Below are positions 1-13,148 of a stretch of 64,000 bases of DNA, one piece after another. The position numbers and the translations under genes are program-made. Origin of the DNA: Sisyra terminalis (lineage: Eukaryota > Arthropoda > Insecta > Neuroptera > Sisyridae); contig OY292277.1 in assembly GCA_958496175.1 (NCBI GenBank), positions 39,257,050-39,321,049 on the forward strand, written 5' to 3'. Below the pieces are notes generated by a model. The model was not told the DNA's origin, searched no databases, and was given only the letters and a program-made list of their open reading frames with translations. Each line of letters opens with the position of its first letter. Within the stretch, counting starts at the first letter, position 1.

Positions 1-189
1 CATAGCTCTACAAGTAGACGATATTTCTCTTCTATCAATCGCCAAAACATAGTGCTATAATTGAGTAACTTTTACGTGCATTTTCCTGCTACTATTTTCA
101 GTAATTAACAAGTAGCGATAAATGGAAATGAGAGTGTAGCGATTGTTTATTGTCACTCTATAAATTAAACGTCTTTAGCGATACCAGCG

Positions 190-790
190 CAGTGATTTTT
201 AACTTGGATTCAATCGAACTCCTGAGGTTCGGTGAGTTAGTCTTGCGGGTTCGGCGGGATCTTAGTGGATTTGTTCTTCGTTCTTAATGATTTTGTTCAA
301 TTTGTGCACCTATTTTTAAATATAAACCATTGAGTTTAACATTGATAAGTATTTTAATTACTTCCGAATCACAATAAATTAATGGATAATAATATATATA
401 AGTCTTTGAGATTCAATTTAAAAAATATTTTATTACAACGCGTTTCGACAGTTTTTGACTGTCATCATCAGGTAATAATAGTAATAATCATCATGATTAT
501 TATTATTAATGATTATTACTATTATTACCTGATGATGACAGTCAAAAAGTAATAAAATATTTTTTTAAATTGAATCTCAAAGACATATATATTATTATCC
601 ATAAACCATTGAGTTTAAAAAAGTCATTCTTTATTTTTCTAACTAAGAAGGATTTGGGGAATGCGTATATAAAACTGGCGGGAATCAGTATCTCCAACAA
701 GGTAAAGATCCACGGCTCTAGAGGTTATATAAATCCGTCAAGTGTAAATCAAGAAGTATTTCTTCGTAAACCATGAATTTTTCTCACCAA
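190..790 (+). repeat. hAT-like transposon end remnant, interrupted by a foldback
   Basis: It starts CAGTGATTTTTAACTTGG, the type of terminus common in hAT elements, followed by a tract rich in ggttc/gagt words. It is a diverged copy of the sequence starting at 7521: both share the GAGTYAGTC...GGGTTCG block and, further on, a block around ctaagaagGAtTTGGgGAATG (here 643-664). The two blocks are separated here by an inserted foldback at 340-600. No transposase reading frame survives. The right boundary is approximate. Confidence 0.45.
340..600. mobile_element. PLE-type foldback (family 1) with 18-bp flanking duplication
   Basis: Positions 382-602 form a near-perfect inverted repeat: the left arm (382-490) and right arm (500-602) both run from the ATAATGATTATTACTATT centre out to ATGGATAATA. 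The left arm, read on the minus strand, contains CCTGATGATGACAGTC, a loop, then CTGTCGAAACGCG. This is the sequence seen immediately after the stop codon of the PLE at 54.5 kb. The right arm has the same sequence but lacks 15 nt (the hairpin 3' side and GAAACGCG). The insertion is flanked by the identical 18-mer ATAAACCATTGAGTTTAA at 322-339 and 601-618, which looks like a target-site duplication. Confidence 0.7.
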
Positions 791-3700
791 AAATGTGAAC
801 CTTACATCTACCAAAGTGACCAATTTGGCATCTTAAGTAATAGTAACAGGTATCAACTAACAATTAATAAATTTTAAATAAAGGTGAATATTTTTATGTT
901 AGTGTTACGTCTATTCCTGGAAAGCTTAAAAACTTAGCAATCCCTACATGTTTATAAGAATAGAGAATATATTTTTACACCAATATAAGGGAATTTGAGG
1001 TGTTAACTACAAATATAAAGCATTCAAACCCTTAAAAGATCTATAGCTTAATGATTTACTTAGCAATGAATGTTATCTACATAAAAATATAAAATTTAGT
1101 TGTCCGTTAACAAAATAAAGGCACAGTAGTAATTAATTCCTTTAAATCAATTTTAACCTTAATCTAATCCTTTATTGAATTCTTAGTATAAACACTAGAA
1201 ACACATATATTAATACTTTCGTTTACTTAAAATAAAAAGAAAGAGTTTTTTGTAACTTTGAAATTTGAAAAAAAAGTTTTTTTTTTTTGTGCAAAAAATA
1301 TCTAAGAGACAAATAGTTTTGGGATGGTACGTGTGGCAGGATAAAAAATCTTTTCATTTAATTTCCTTTTCGAGATAAATTGAGTTAATGCATTATACTT
1401 GTTTTAATTAATAGATGCGACAAAAAGGAAACAAAGGGATCTAAATGTTATGAAAACTAATGGCTTTTATCTTTCATTAAAAATAGTTGGGGTTAACAAA
1501 CTGTATATTATTACATACAATGTCCATACATGTGTTGCAGTTCTTGCAAGTATTTAAATGACAAAATACAATCGTTTATTTTGAAAAAGATTATATGTAG
1601 TTAAATATTTGTAAAAAAAATTGAGGTTGTTTTTTTGTCAAATAGCATTTTCTCTACTGTATATTGAGTAGAAACATTTCCTGAGCTAGTTAACAATAAA
1701 CAAAACTATGAGATAAGATAAGGGTTGATAAGTTCAACATTAGCGGTAACTGATATAGGATGAAGTTACGGGTATTAAGTTTTCTTTATTGAACAATATT
1801 GGTTAAACTTTACGGTATAAACCACAAATTTGTAGTTCAAGTGGTTAAAACAACAAAACAAGATCAAACGAGTAGTCCTTAATAAAATATAGCTGCAAAA
1901 GGTCTGTTATTGTTGACTTTGGTATAATGTACAGAGTTTTTGGTGCATCGCTTATATAAAAAAAAAATTACTGAAAGTTTTTCTGCCTCTCAGCAAAAAT
2001 TATTTACAGCCATTATAATATAGACTAACAGGACAACGCCTGGAGAGTTCAGCTTGTTTTCAATAAAATTATCCAAAAAAAAAAAATTAAGGTAATCATG
2101 CATAATGATCGTAATTCTTTAGCCAAAAAAATGCTTGCCTCGAATAGTGTAGTAAAAGTGTAGGATAGGATTGTGGTTAAAAAGTAATACTACCCTTGGT
2201 GCATTTGTTAAAATTGAAGTTGGACATGACAATTTATTTTTATATAACAAGAGTATATTGCTTTGAACACTCTGAAAGCTTCTCTAATAATAAATTAATT
2301 TTTCCATATTTCATATTTGAATTATGAAGTTAATAACTTTTCATAATGAATATTTTCTGTTTTCTTCGAAATATAATAATCAAACTCAATTAGATCGGAA
2401 AATTGTTTGATCTGTTCATATGTGTGTAATTTTATATTTTTAAATATTTAAACTTTGAGTTTGCCCCAAAAAAATGAATTACTATGTCAACGTCCATAAT
2501 ACATACATATTTTAAATGTTCATTGCGATGATATATAAATAATTGAGAAATAAATTTTTAAAGTTAAAAAAATGCAAATGATTTACATGTGTAAAATTTT
2601 TGAAACTCTCTCATAAATATAAATTTTTTTAATTTACTTTTGCCCTTTCATATGTGATATTACAATATTTAATTCATTCTCTTCATCATTTCCGCAAAAT
2701 ACTCACATCTGAATCAAACTTTTTCTCATATACATATTAAATTTTTCATCATAATTTTTTCAATGAATTGTCAACCAAATTTTTTTTAACAGACTACGTA
2801 AATCATCAAAATTCGCCTCTTTCGAAAAAAACATGTCAAGTTTAACTGCAGATATGATAAAGATAAAATAAAAAACGGATGAATGATGACGAAAGCAAAT
2901 AATTTATATTTCTTCCATTAAATATTCTACGATTTTCTTAATTTTTTTCCCCACTTTAAATTGTCTTGGCTTTCTTATTTTTCTTGTGTGCATTTATAAA
3001 AGCAACCCTCAGTCGGCGTAATATTATCTTTCCATTAGAGTTACGAAAAGTAATTGTAAATATAATAACTTGAAAGATGAATAGAAATGATTTTGATGTT
3101 ACATTTCCTCAACTACTTTTGTGTAGATTATTTTCGATGACATTATCAATTTTTAAATCAAATTTGATGTTTATTTTATTTCGAGGTAATGCATTATTAA
3201 TTCCATTGTTCAAGTAAAATATTGATTACTAATTTTGCCGATTTATGGTATTTTTTTATTTTAACAAAATTATACTATCAATTTAAACAAATGAAGCGAC
3301 ATATTTCTCGTTCTAATATTATTATAAATCTCTTCTAAAAAAGAGTAACTTGTAACAAAAAATATTAATAATTATGATAACGAAAGACAAACAAATGCTC
3401 CTGCGTTAAAAACTTTCCGTTAAAGTATAAAACTTGTTAATTTGTGCACTTTTAGACTAGGGCCAGTCAAATTATCCTTTATTTCTTATGATGTAGTTTG
3501 TGGTGTATAGGAATTGGATTGTTATCAACCAACGTTTTACATTGGTCCACTTAATGTTTGTTTTAAACAATTTTTCGTTGATGTACACGCGTCATTGATA
3601 AATTTAAATAAAAAAAAAACAGTTTCAAGTCCACAAATTCAGTGGTTCAATCAATACCACTAAAAGTTGGGGTAGAGTACATACTATATATATAATTCAT

Positions 3701-3959
3701 TGGGGCCCAACAGAGGTTTAAAAGATACCTATACTTAGTGTCATCATTTTATTTAAAATATATATTTATGCTCCCTTGAAAAAATGGTACAGGAAATGCG
3801 AAAGAGTTGGAATCAAAATGGATTTATAGGTAAGTTTTTAAATATTTAATTTGTAGAAGACTAGGTCGTTTTACCATGGTAAAATTTTCTAAGAAAGCTG
3901 ATAGGTTGATATAAAATATATATATATATATAAAATCGATACTGTTTCAAAAATATATA

Positions 3960-4110
3960 AATGAATACTACTTGATGACCGCAGGTGAAGATGCTTGGCA
4001 ATCTAAATACGTACCTAGGCAATACGTCAAAAGTACATTTTAATTGAGCTTTTGTTCATATTTAGTTTCCTCTTGTAAATTATAATTCATAAATTTGGCT
4101 GAAATATATT
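3960..4110 (+). repeat. PLE-like repeat, family 3, solo copy
   Basis: GCAGGTGAAGATGCTTGGCA followed by ATCTAAATACGTACC matches the arms of the foldback at 51.6-51.9 kb. So does the following segment (AATACGTMA...GAGCTTTTGTTCA). No partner arm is visible nearby. It is degenerate: the GAAA box reads TAAA. Confidence 0.5.
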
Positions 4111-5403
4111 GTTTAAGCAGTACAAATTGTTTAAAGCCAGCAAAAAAATATCTCATTCTTGGAATATATGGGTTATCATTGAAATCACGCCGCATTTGAC
4201 CATTGGTCAAGGCCAGAAATTCGAACATAAACTAAAAATTCTTCAAAATTATGGACATCAAAGATACATATCTTAGTGTAATGACTATGATATAATGAAA
4301 GTATATAAGAAAAAATTATCGGAAAAGAAAGCCTTATCTAATCAACCCAATTTATGGGCTGAGGTCTTACAAACAAATAAAAAATAAAAACGTAAAGAAA
4401 TGTCTTTTTCCACTATAGTAGAAAGCTTAGGAAGGTATAATACAAAGGTTTAAATTAATATATAATAAGGGAACTTTGGCTTTTCAAAATGTCTATATGT
4501 CTATTAGGAACAAAGCTGCGCCTTGACAATAGTAGACAGACTTCAAAAAACAGAATAAGGATGGTTATGAACGATAAAAGAGTCCAGGTATCTAAGCTAA
4601 GAAAAATAGCTGAATATTAGAGTAAATATCTTAAAATATTCCAACTCCAACTCCCATTAAAGTTATAGAGCCAACTTGGAAAGAAGGAAGTCTTACTATA
4701 AGATGCCGGAATAAAGTATTCAGGAGAAAGCCAAGATAAGAAATTGGAGAGGAAACCTAGTAGAAAAAATTTACAACAGGGTGGTACCTACAGGAAAATA
4801 CTAAACTCACAAGTTTCATTTTTTAAAATTTTAATGTTTTTTTGTTGAAAACAACTCGAAAAAGTTACTATTAGAATGGTTAAATACTTTTAAAGACAAG
4901 AGTTCCGGAACTTGTTAATGAGGAATTATAAAAGTTAAGAGCTACAAAGCTAAGAATCCATAAAAAATGAACAAATATTTTTCCTCAAATTTTGATTAAT
5001 TTAATTTTTTTGAAATTTTAGGTAAAGAAAATTCAATAAAACGTCGTTGAAAGTGAGCTTTAATTTGGTTTCTTTTTACAAATACTTCCGACAGAAGTTT
5101 GTTTTTGTGGGGCTTTGTGAGATTAAAAAGTTCCTTAAGGGATTCTTCTTCTCCCGTGCTTTTGCCAACTATAATAATAGCTGGGTTTGGTCTTCTTATA
5201 AAGCGCTTCTTGGAAGCAGTGGTATTGTCTTGAAAAACAGAAGACAGAAGAGACACGGTCAAATGGTGATAGAGACAAAAGCCACGTCACCATTCCCGTC
5301 TCTTCCATCACCATCATCAATGGTCACACTTATCAATTGTTTCCGAGATCGTTTTCCATCGTGAAAAATTGAGAAAATATTTTTTCCCGGTGGTTTCCCT
5401 TAC

Positions 5404-5568
5404 CTGGCACTCGTAGGTTCCATTGTCCCGCTTCTGCACGTACTTGATTTGAAGTGTCCAGTCGTCAGATCCTTCTCCGTGCAGCACTTGAAACCTCTCA
5501 TCATTTGTATAGACGAACATCCCGGATGAGAGAATATGCCAGTCACGGCGTCGAACCCATGATACTTG
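5404..5568 (-). CDS. dpr12: dpr12-like: exon with C-terminal half of Ig domain 1
   Basis: The acceptor TTACTTTTTCAG (AG at 5570-5569) and donor CAG|GTAAGG (5403) enclose 55 whole codons, phase 0 at both ends. The protein runs QVSWVRRRDWHILSSG, then YTNDERF, LHGEGSDDWTLQIK, and VQKRDNGTYECQ. This holds the invariant C-strand Trp, the WTLQIK E-strand and the D-x-G-x-Y-x-C motif with the second Ig cysteine. The phrases RRRDWHILSSG and YTNDERF are what I associate with Dpr12 rather than Dpr6/10 or Dpr13, which begin RKRD or RRKD and differ after HIL/HLL. In Drosophila, Dpr12 pairs with DIP-delta. The next exon should start with Val and carry the rest of Ig1 plus Ig2. I see no such exon between here and position 1, so it is off the left edge. 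Confidence 0.93.
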
Positions 5569-7520
5569 CTGAAAAAGTAAAAGCCACATTACATAGCGCT
5601 AGCCAAGTAGGTACATACAATATGTTTGTATATGGACACAATATATATACGAAAGATAATTAAATTACAAAAAGAAATAGGAAAAATATATTCCAACACT
5701 CGCATCTATGTACGAAACCGAACCTCGAAAATGCTCGAAAACTCATTAATTATCAAATGATTGATGACGCGGTTTTTAAAAAGTTAACTATGTACACTAT
5801 GTTCAAAATCTTTCGCTCTTTTTATATTCGGTTTTAGAACAATGCAAAAAATCTTCGATTTCTCATTTCATTGAATTTTATTTTCAACCGGTTTTTCATT
5901 TTGCTTTTCGACTTTTCAATGTTTGTTTTTATGGAGTGGAAAAAAGGGAACATACATGCATGGTATGTTGCGTTCTTTTTCTTGAATTCGTATTGTGAAA
6001 ATTTGAAATTACTCGAGACAGGAACAAATGGTGCAATGAATGTTTTTAATAGTTGTTGCATCGTGATTTAATTAATTGATTCCAGAGACGATGTACGATG
6101 CTTCTATGTATCTGTACAGTGAAACATTTCAGGGAAAATAGAAGATTTATAATTGGAAGATGTCCAACATTTTCTGGAAATTCTCCGAAGGGGTCGGTGA
6201 AATGGATGTAATACGGTTAGTCGAAGAACTCCCATCAATACAAATACAAGTAAGTAGGTACAGTTTTCTACGAGGGTAACTTTTTCAATTTATTTTATAC
6301 AATAAAATTTAGCTTCATTAAAATTTAAGTTAACCAGTAGATCGAATCTGCATAAACATATTGTCATAGTATTCAAATATATCAAAAATTAACACAAAAA
6401 TAGAACAGAAGATATTTTGATTAATTTTAGGTGCTTATAAGATTAAGAAATTTAAGTTTGATAAAAAAAAAGTGTAGATAGTTTGTGTTTTGATAAGTAT
6501 GGTTTTATTTCAGTTATGACGTCTAATTTCTGAACTCAAGCTCTAAAGCTTCTTCTAATGTTTGTGAAGTTTTCAGATTCTAGTAAAACTAGTTTTAATT
6601 AGTTTGTTTATAATTTTGCCTACGTGCAAATCCATCTAGTGCAGGTGTCTTGTAAATTTTAAGTTCTTAAATATGAACTTCTTTTGAAATATTTGAAACA
6701 TGGAAATATTTGCTGCAATCTTATTTCAATTAAAGTACTCAACTGACTAGACGTATATTATAAATATAGTAATCATACGAGTATAGAAAGTATACCTAAT
6801 TTCCAAGAAATTTTTGCATGAATTTATTTTGCCAATTTAACAATCAATTTGTTCACCAATAAACTAGTATTGTGACAGAACGACTTAAAAAGTACGTGAA
6901 AATATTTTCTCGTTTGCTGAAAAATTGTCGGGAAAATCGAAGAGTAGATGAATAGTCTAAATAAATAAGCATTTTAAATACATTATTGCCCAGCCAAAAA
7001 TGGTTAATAAATACCAATATCTGGAATTATTTGTAGTATTTAAGATCTTAGATTTTAAGCTGATTATTATGGAAAAATTACTTGTAAAGAAAGAAATTGT
7101 TTGAAGAACTGGGACAGGTTATGTAGGATACCTAAGCAGTTTCCAAACTTAGATCGTTTTGTCTGCTATTTTTCAACTTCTTCAAGTAAAATTGGTATTC
7201 CTGGATACTATGATCAATGCTGTCGCTTTTGTTATCCATTGTATTGATTAAATACGATTAAATACCATAAGCTTGCAAATCTCACAAATTTATGAAAATT
7301 TAGAATCAGTAGCAAATCAACAATTTTAGCCTGGTGAAGTCAAACAAAGTCTACCAAACCTAATAAGCTTTATTCCATTCTTGAGATCATTTCTTTCGTT
7401 CATTATCTGGAACATGAATATCATGAGTAATTAATTTGTAATGTTCACCTGTTAATGTTACTTTTTCGTCCTTTAAGGTGAGATATTTGTAGCTCCATAT
7501 TTTTTTTGAATTTATTAAAG

Positions 7521-8150
7521 CAGTGATTCTTAGGGTTTAATTGAATCCAAGAGGCTTAGTGAGTCAGTCCAGTGGGTTCGTCGTAGGTCAAGATACATCC
7601 TGGAGTTAAATGACTTATGCATAAAATATATCTATAGTTTGAATTTGAAAAAAATAAAATTTTATTTTTTCATCTAAGAAGAGTTTGGTGAATGTACATA
7701 TAAAAATGGTGAGAGCCATTATAGTACCTCCAAGAAGATTAAGAACCATTGGACTAAAGTATTTCATAGATGTGGCGGGAAAGGTTCGTTGAAGCGAAAA
7801 GACATTTGGAGAGAGAAAGGATCTCCAAATTGAATACGGGGTCAAAAAAAAGGTAAACAGGAATCCAATTTACTCTACCTCCGTGGTTTGTACTTTTCCG
7901 AGATGAAGATGGAAATGCGTAATGGAAGCCAAACAAATAGTGCCCCAAGTATGAACCGGAGAATAGGCGAGCAAAGCAGTCTATACTGTGTAGGACACTC
8001 CTTTGTCCTGGAGTCGAGAAACTAATTCCGAAGGCAAATGAACTCTTCATAAGTAAACAACACACGGTGTGGAAGGAAAGGGGGGCACCAACGCATTAAA
8101 GGTCCCAGGGACATCCCCAGTGTCAACAACATTGATGAAGGTTTATTTTG
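7521..8150. repeat. Dispersed repeat starting with a hAT-like end; content unknown
   Basis: It begins CAGTGATTCTTAGGG and is homologous to 190-790. From about 7680 to 8100 the base composition is richer than the surroundings. Two overlapping minus-strand frames (8065-7754 and 7845-7615) appear to continue one another across a frameshift, with phrases such as SPNVFSLQRTFPATS and SSRKSTNHGGRVNWIPV. I do not recognise the protein. It may be a decayed transposon or captured sequence. The boundary at 8150 is approximate. Confidence 0.35.
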
Positions 8151-10988
8151 TGAAAAATTCTGACTACTTTAATTTTTGTTATTTTCACAGAAAATATTGG
8201 AATACCCGGAGCTAGTTATTGTATACCAACCCGTAAGGTTGTTGACCCAGAGAATATATATTCCTTTTTTATTAAAATTAATTCTAATTACCAGTGTAAG
8301 GTCTTGGAAGAACGAAAAAAATATTTAACGCAAATTGTCTGTTTCAGATGGAAAGACAGATCAAAGTGGTAAAATTTTTTTATTGCATGATGGTACAAAA
8401 TCTCAAAATATTTTTTATTGAATATTTTGAAATCAAAGATGTTAATTTGAATATTCTCATATTCAACCTTAACTGCAATAGATGAACTTATTAATTACGA
8501 TTTACCTACTTTATGAAATTGAATAAATATTGAACTTGTATCAGTAACCTTTTCAAACTAGGTCATTCTATCAGTTTAAGCTTGACTAAAGCTTTCAATG
8601 TTAAATTCAATTATTGAAATGATTTAGGGGAACTAAAATGATACAGTATTTCATTAAAACATAAATTCAAAACCACTGTAACAACTAAATAACCAAAATA
8701 ATGTTCAAACAATACAAGATACAATTAATTATTGACAAACAATTCATGGAGCAACGCTCCAATTGATGCCCAAAGCTTTTTAGTTTATAAAATTGCTACA
8801 CTGCAAGGCATTAGTATCAATGTTGATAACAAATAACGTAAATTTGATTAATAACAATCATGAAACAATAATAGCTAAAACTAATTTCCAAATAATACGC
8901 TTGGAACGGAGATCTGCCAAAATAACTATCAGAGTACGGGGAAAGTTTGATATTACGCGCTTGAAATTTACAATGCATAATTAAGTTAATGTTTTACTTT
9001 TGATTAAATTTAAAAAAAAAATATACTTAGTGTCCTAACAATAAAGCTTATCTGTTTAGTCCAGACGTTCTTAATAAAACTCAAATTCAATCTTTTGTCC
9101 CTTATAATCTCGCAATGGCGAGTTAAGAGGCTTTGGCTTTAATTTATGTGGTTCTGATTTAATTAAACTATCCGCAAGATAACATATTTATATTCGCTAG
9201 AGTGAACTTTTTAATAATGCCGCATCTGGGAAGGAATTTTCATTCATCTTGATTTTTCACGTTGGATACCATCTTGCCTCGACTTTTCAATTTTTGCCCT
9301 TCTTAAACTTGTTAATACTTACCCGGGAAGAGTAATTTTTTGCAACAAAAATTCATAATTTGCATTTTAATAATTAATGGGTTTTCCCCATTTCTTATGT
9401 TTTTGCGGTCGCTTGGCTTGCAACGTTGCAGATAAACCTTTCTCTCTATATGCATTTCATTAAAGTTGGAACAATTTATAATTGAAGAACAAAGTAAAAA
9501 CTATGCAAGTTTTTGGTACGAGTTTTTCGTGGAATATCATAAGTTAGAATGAGAAACGTGATAATAAGTAAAATAATACTTTTGTGTTATATATATAGTA
9601 CATATATATGCAAATATATATAACGACTACGAGAGAAATATGAAAATGGTAAAGAGCGTGTAAACATAGACGTCGTTGCTGAAAAAAGACGTTGTTGTGA
9701 ACTTAGGAAATTACACTTTGCTTTTGAGCATTTCGTAGACTAATTAAATACGCGATATTAATCTTAAAAACAAGCAGAAAATTAACACTACAGTGAACTT
9801 GATGACTTTAACTATTTTCTATTTTTCTCTTCTAAGAAAATGCTATCCTTTCGTTAAAATTATTGAAACAATTATCTCCATATTTTAAGGGAAAACTTGA
9901 TTGGTTTACTAAGAAATCGATGATTTCACCGAAATATTTCCCAAGAATATTTCTTTCTCTGGAGAAGTATCTATTTGTGTGCCAAAAATCGTTTATGTCT
10001 TACTCCTGGTAATGAAATGATCAGTGGTTAAGCTTGTCAGTATATAACATGTCTCTTAATTAGAGTTATGAAGGTAAAAGGTTTTTATTTCATGGATTAT
10101 TTCGTAACTAAAACCCCAGACTAGTAATAAATAATTAATCCTTGCTAATATTATAAATACAAAACTAAATCTATTAGACTGTTTGTCGTTTAATTATTCG
10201 CTAATTAACTGCATGATCGATTATGTTGCTTATGGAGATGAGACACAATTATCTAAAATTTATCTTACAGAACAGTTAAAACGAAGTTTTAATATACGAT
10301 TTTGTTGTAAAAACATAATCATAATAACTTCGTCAAAATTTCCCGTTCATAACAATCGTTTTGTTAGATTTCTATTATATAGAGATGAAATTAAGAGGAA
10401 GGTAGATTCTATGTATTATTTTACAAGACTGCAAAAATCTAAAAAAAAAAAAAAATATGGGCAGAACACGAGCTAAAATTAGGAGACAGGAGAAATTAGG
10501 AGAGAAATAATTTCTTTATTGTACATAACCATGTGTGTTATCTTAAATACTCGTATTAATATTGCTGATCAGTGGGACGATTTTGTTGGTACGGAGAAAA
10601 AGTCTCTCACTCCATCCGCATCCATTCCATGCATATTATAACTTGCGTTGTATTTGAACTACTAAACTAAACAGATACTCACTCTTTTCCACCAAAATTG
10701 CATTTCTTTGTAAATAAAGCAGCTTTTATCTATTCATAATACTTCCCGTTAAGATAAAGTCTAACGGGTTCTAAACTAGTAATTAGATAAATCATGGAAA
10801 ATCATAAAAAAGTTTCAAAAACACCTATATACCATAAAATATGTAATCCTAGAGTTAGTAAAAGGATGTTTTCTCTATAAAAATTCACATGTATAGATTG
10901 GAAAATCTTAAAAACAACATCAAAGTGATGAAGATGCATTGAAAATTTTCAACAATTTTTAAATTTTTTTCAACGCCTAAACACTATT

Positions 10989-11392
10989 TAAATAATTAAT
11001 AATGTTCTTGGGAACTTGGATTTAAATAATAAGACGTTGTTTTTCAAACTATCTCAACGTTTCATTGGTATTTATTTCCAACTTCTTCAGGAGAATTTTT
11101 GATGTTAACATCCTCGTTGTAAATACTGGCTTTTTAACAAGATTTTTAACAAGATAACAATTATTACTATTATTATATATTATTTATTATAATAAATTAT
11201 AATTGCCACTAGCGTACTCACTCGGTTATCTTGCTAAAAATCTTGTTAAAAAGCCAGTATTTACAACGAGGATGTTAATATCAAAAATTCTCCTGAAGGA
11301 GTTGGAAATAAATATCAATGATAAGTTGAGATAATTTGAAAAATAACGTCTTATTATTTAAATCCAAGTTCCCAAGAACATTATTAATTATT
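10989..11392. mobile_element. Long foldback element, PLE-like family 2
   Basis: Arms of about 170 bp (10989-11158 and 11225-11392) are inverted copies with few mismatches around a 66-nt AT-rich loop. Examples: AATAATTAATAATGTTCTTG on the left is mirrored by CAAGAACATTATTAATTATT on the right, and GCTTTTTAACAAGATTTTTA mirrors the start of the right arm. On the minus strand the left arm carries CCTGAAGA-A-GTTGG, loop, CCAAT-GAAACG (11091-11056). That is the same architecture as family 1 with a different stem. The right arm copy is degraded (CTGAAGG, GATAAG). No coding sequence is present. Confidence 0.75.
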
Positions 11393-13148
11393 TATCACAC
11401 CATGGATGAGAGCAACCAGGAACTATTTAAATACTTTCATTGATGTGCATCACGTGATACTTGTTTACATTGGTTTTAAGTTACAGCTTAATACTACTAC
11501 AATAAATTGATCATACAAATACTATATTTACAAATGTTATTTGGATAGCCAAAAAAATATTCTTTTCATTTTCATTAGGTTATATGAGTAATAAGTAAGA
11601 GAAAACTATTCGAATACCAAATGGACATTTTATTTGGAAAATTGGAAATTTTACTGTATTTGCGTACTACGCATATCAACTGCATTCAAAACTCACTAAG
11701 CATAACTAAGCAACTAAGTCATATTGAGTATATAGACAGTTTGGGAAACTATTTTCACCCAAAATAAAATTGATTAGTACTAAATCTATTCCTTTTTACC
11801 AAAGAATACTATTCCACACTACGGAACTCTTTATTCAGCGTAGTCAGACACATACAAATGGTTGATTTTTAAGCTTTAAAGAAATTACTTGAAATGAAAA
11901 GTATATTGCATTTTCATCTTTTTTTAATTTAAACTAAAGAAAATCTAAATTTTTTGGTTTCACTAATAGCAGAAGATTTCATGAAAGAAAAGTTTATTTG
12001 ATGCGAATGACACAAGAGCTTTTCATATGGTTTTATAGTTTCTCTATATTACTCTGTACTCTCGACTCCTTTCGTAGCATTTACTTGTATTTATATATCT
12101 GATATTAATCTAAAATGCATGCCATTTATTTAACTTGAATTGTAGAATTTTCTGGCCAAGCATTTAAGTCCTTCTGCCCAAATATTAATAATAAGACATT
12201 GATTAGATTTTTACTTCTTAAAATTAATCTTTCAACAAATTGCAGTAGATAAAAATCATGAAGGATTTTTCCACTATGAAATCCTCCAAAACTATGGATT
12301 TCCTAAATAGAAATTAAATCCCATCAATCAATGGCTTAATAAAGTTGATGTTTTTGATACAGGATGGATGAGGAAAAGTTTATTTTCTCAAAATTTTTCT
12401 AAATTTAGATTTAATTGTTGAGTATTCAAATAATGCACAAATTTTTAGTGAATACAGCCGACTTTATGAAAAGAAGAATTAGTATCTTATTTAAGGAAAA
12501 GAAGTTTGAAAGGGTTTTTTCCTTAATTTTACTTACACATTACCGTAAATATAAAAATAAACACAAATCTGAATTATATATTTTGATAACTAACAAGTAT
12601 TTTTGTGTTATTACTTTTTTACGTAGAGGTTTGAGTACTTGAACTTTCGTATAAATAATGCATGTATAACCGTTCAATTTTCATAAAAAAATGTGTTCAC
12701 TTTTGAACTCAGTTCTATGATAGCTAATGAAATTGTTAATAATTAAGTATTTTCAAGTCATTTGACTTGCTTGTCTTAACCAACATCTTAAGCTTCTACT
12801 TGTTTGGAAATGTTAACAAAAGGTAGACTCGTCTACGGCATAACCAGAAAGCAAACGAGAGTTGAGCTTGATGCATTTACATAATACATACCCATAAAGA
12901 TATATAAACTCTCGTGAGTATTTCAATAAGTCCCTGTTCTCATATAAAACAAGTACTCCGTGAAACACATTACGAAACTGAGTTAATGAATATATCTGTT
13001 CGGGGAAACAGGGCTCTTAATGTTGGTCTTAATGAACAGATGCCAGTTTCACTGATGGTTTGAATGAACATAGGGCGAGTTGTTGTGTACTGGGGATTTT
13101 AAAGGGAACTTTTCGAAGCTTTATGGGCTCAAAATATATTATACTAAC

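Larger units (their letters stand above)
1..5403 (-). other. dpr12 intron (5' part), continuing off the left edge
   Basis: This lies downstream of the donor at 5403 and holds no recognisable Ig2 exon. It contains a hAT-like repeat with a PLE foldback nested in it (190-790) and a family-3 PLE scrap near 3960-4110. A perfect 16-bp palindrome, TTTTACCATGGTAAAA, is at 869-884 of the 3 kb block (3869-3884). The rest is AT-rich sequence in which I see no gene. At 4480-4800 there is a slightly richer stretch on the plus strand that may be a worn retroelement, but I cannot name it. Confidence 0.7.
5569..13148 (-). other. dpr12 intron between the two halves of Ig domain 1 (about 7.6 kb)
   Basis: It is bounded by donor GTTAGT (13148) and acceptor TTACTTTTTCAG (5580-5569). 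Splitting the Ig1 fold between its first cysteine and the Trp-bearing strand is usual for dpr genes. Content: a dispersed repeat at 7521-8150, a long foldback at 10989-11392, and otherwise AT-rich sequence with short chance ORFs (for example 10183-10476 and 12415-12642) showing no domain signal. Confidence 0.8.

Noticed and set aside
1..5403. Search for the dpr12 second Ig-domain exon in this interval
   Set aside because: No minus-strand segment shows a Val start with Ig2 cysteine and tryptophan motifs behind a good acceptor.
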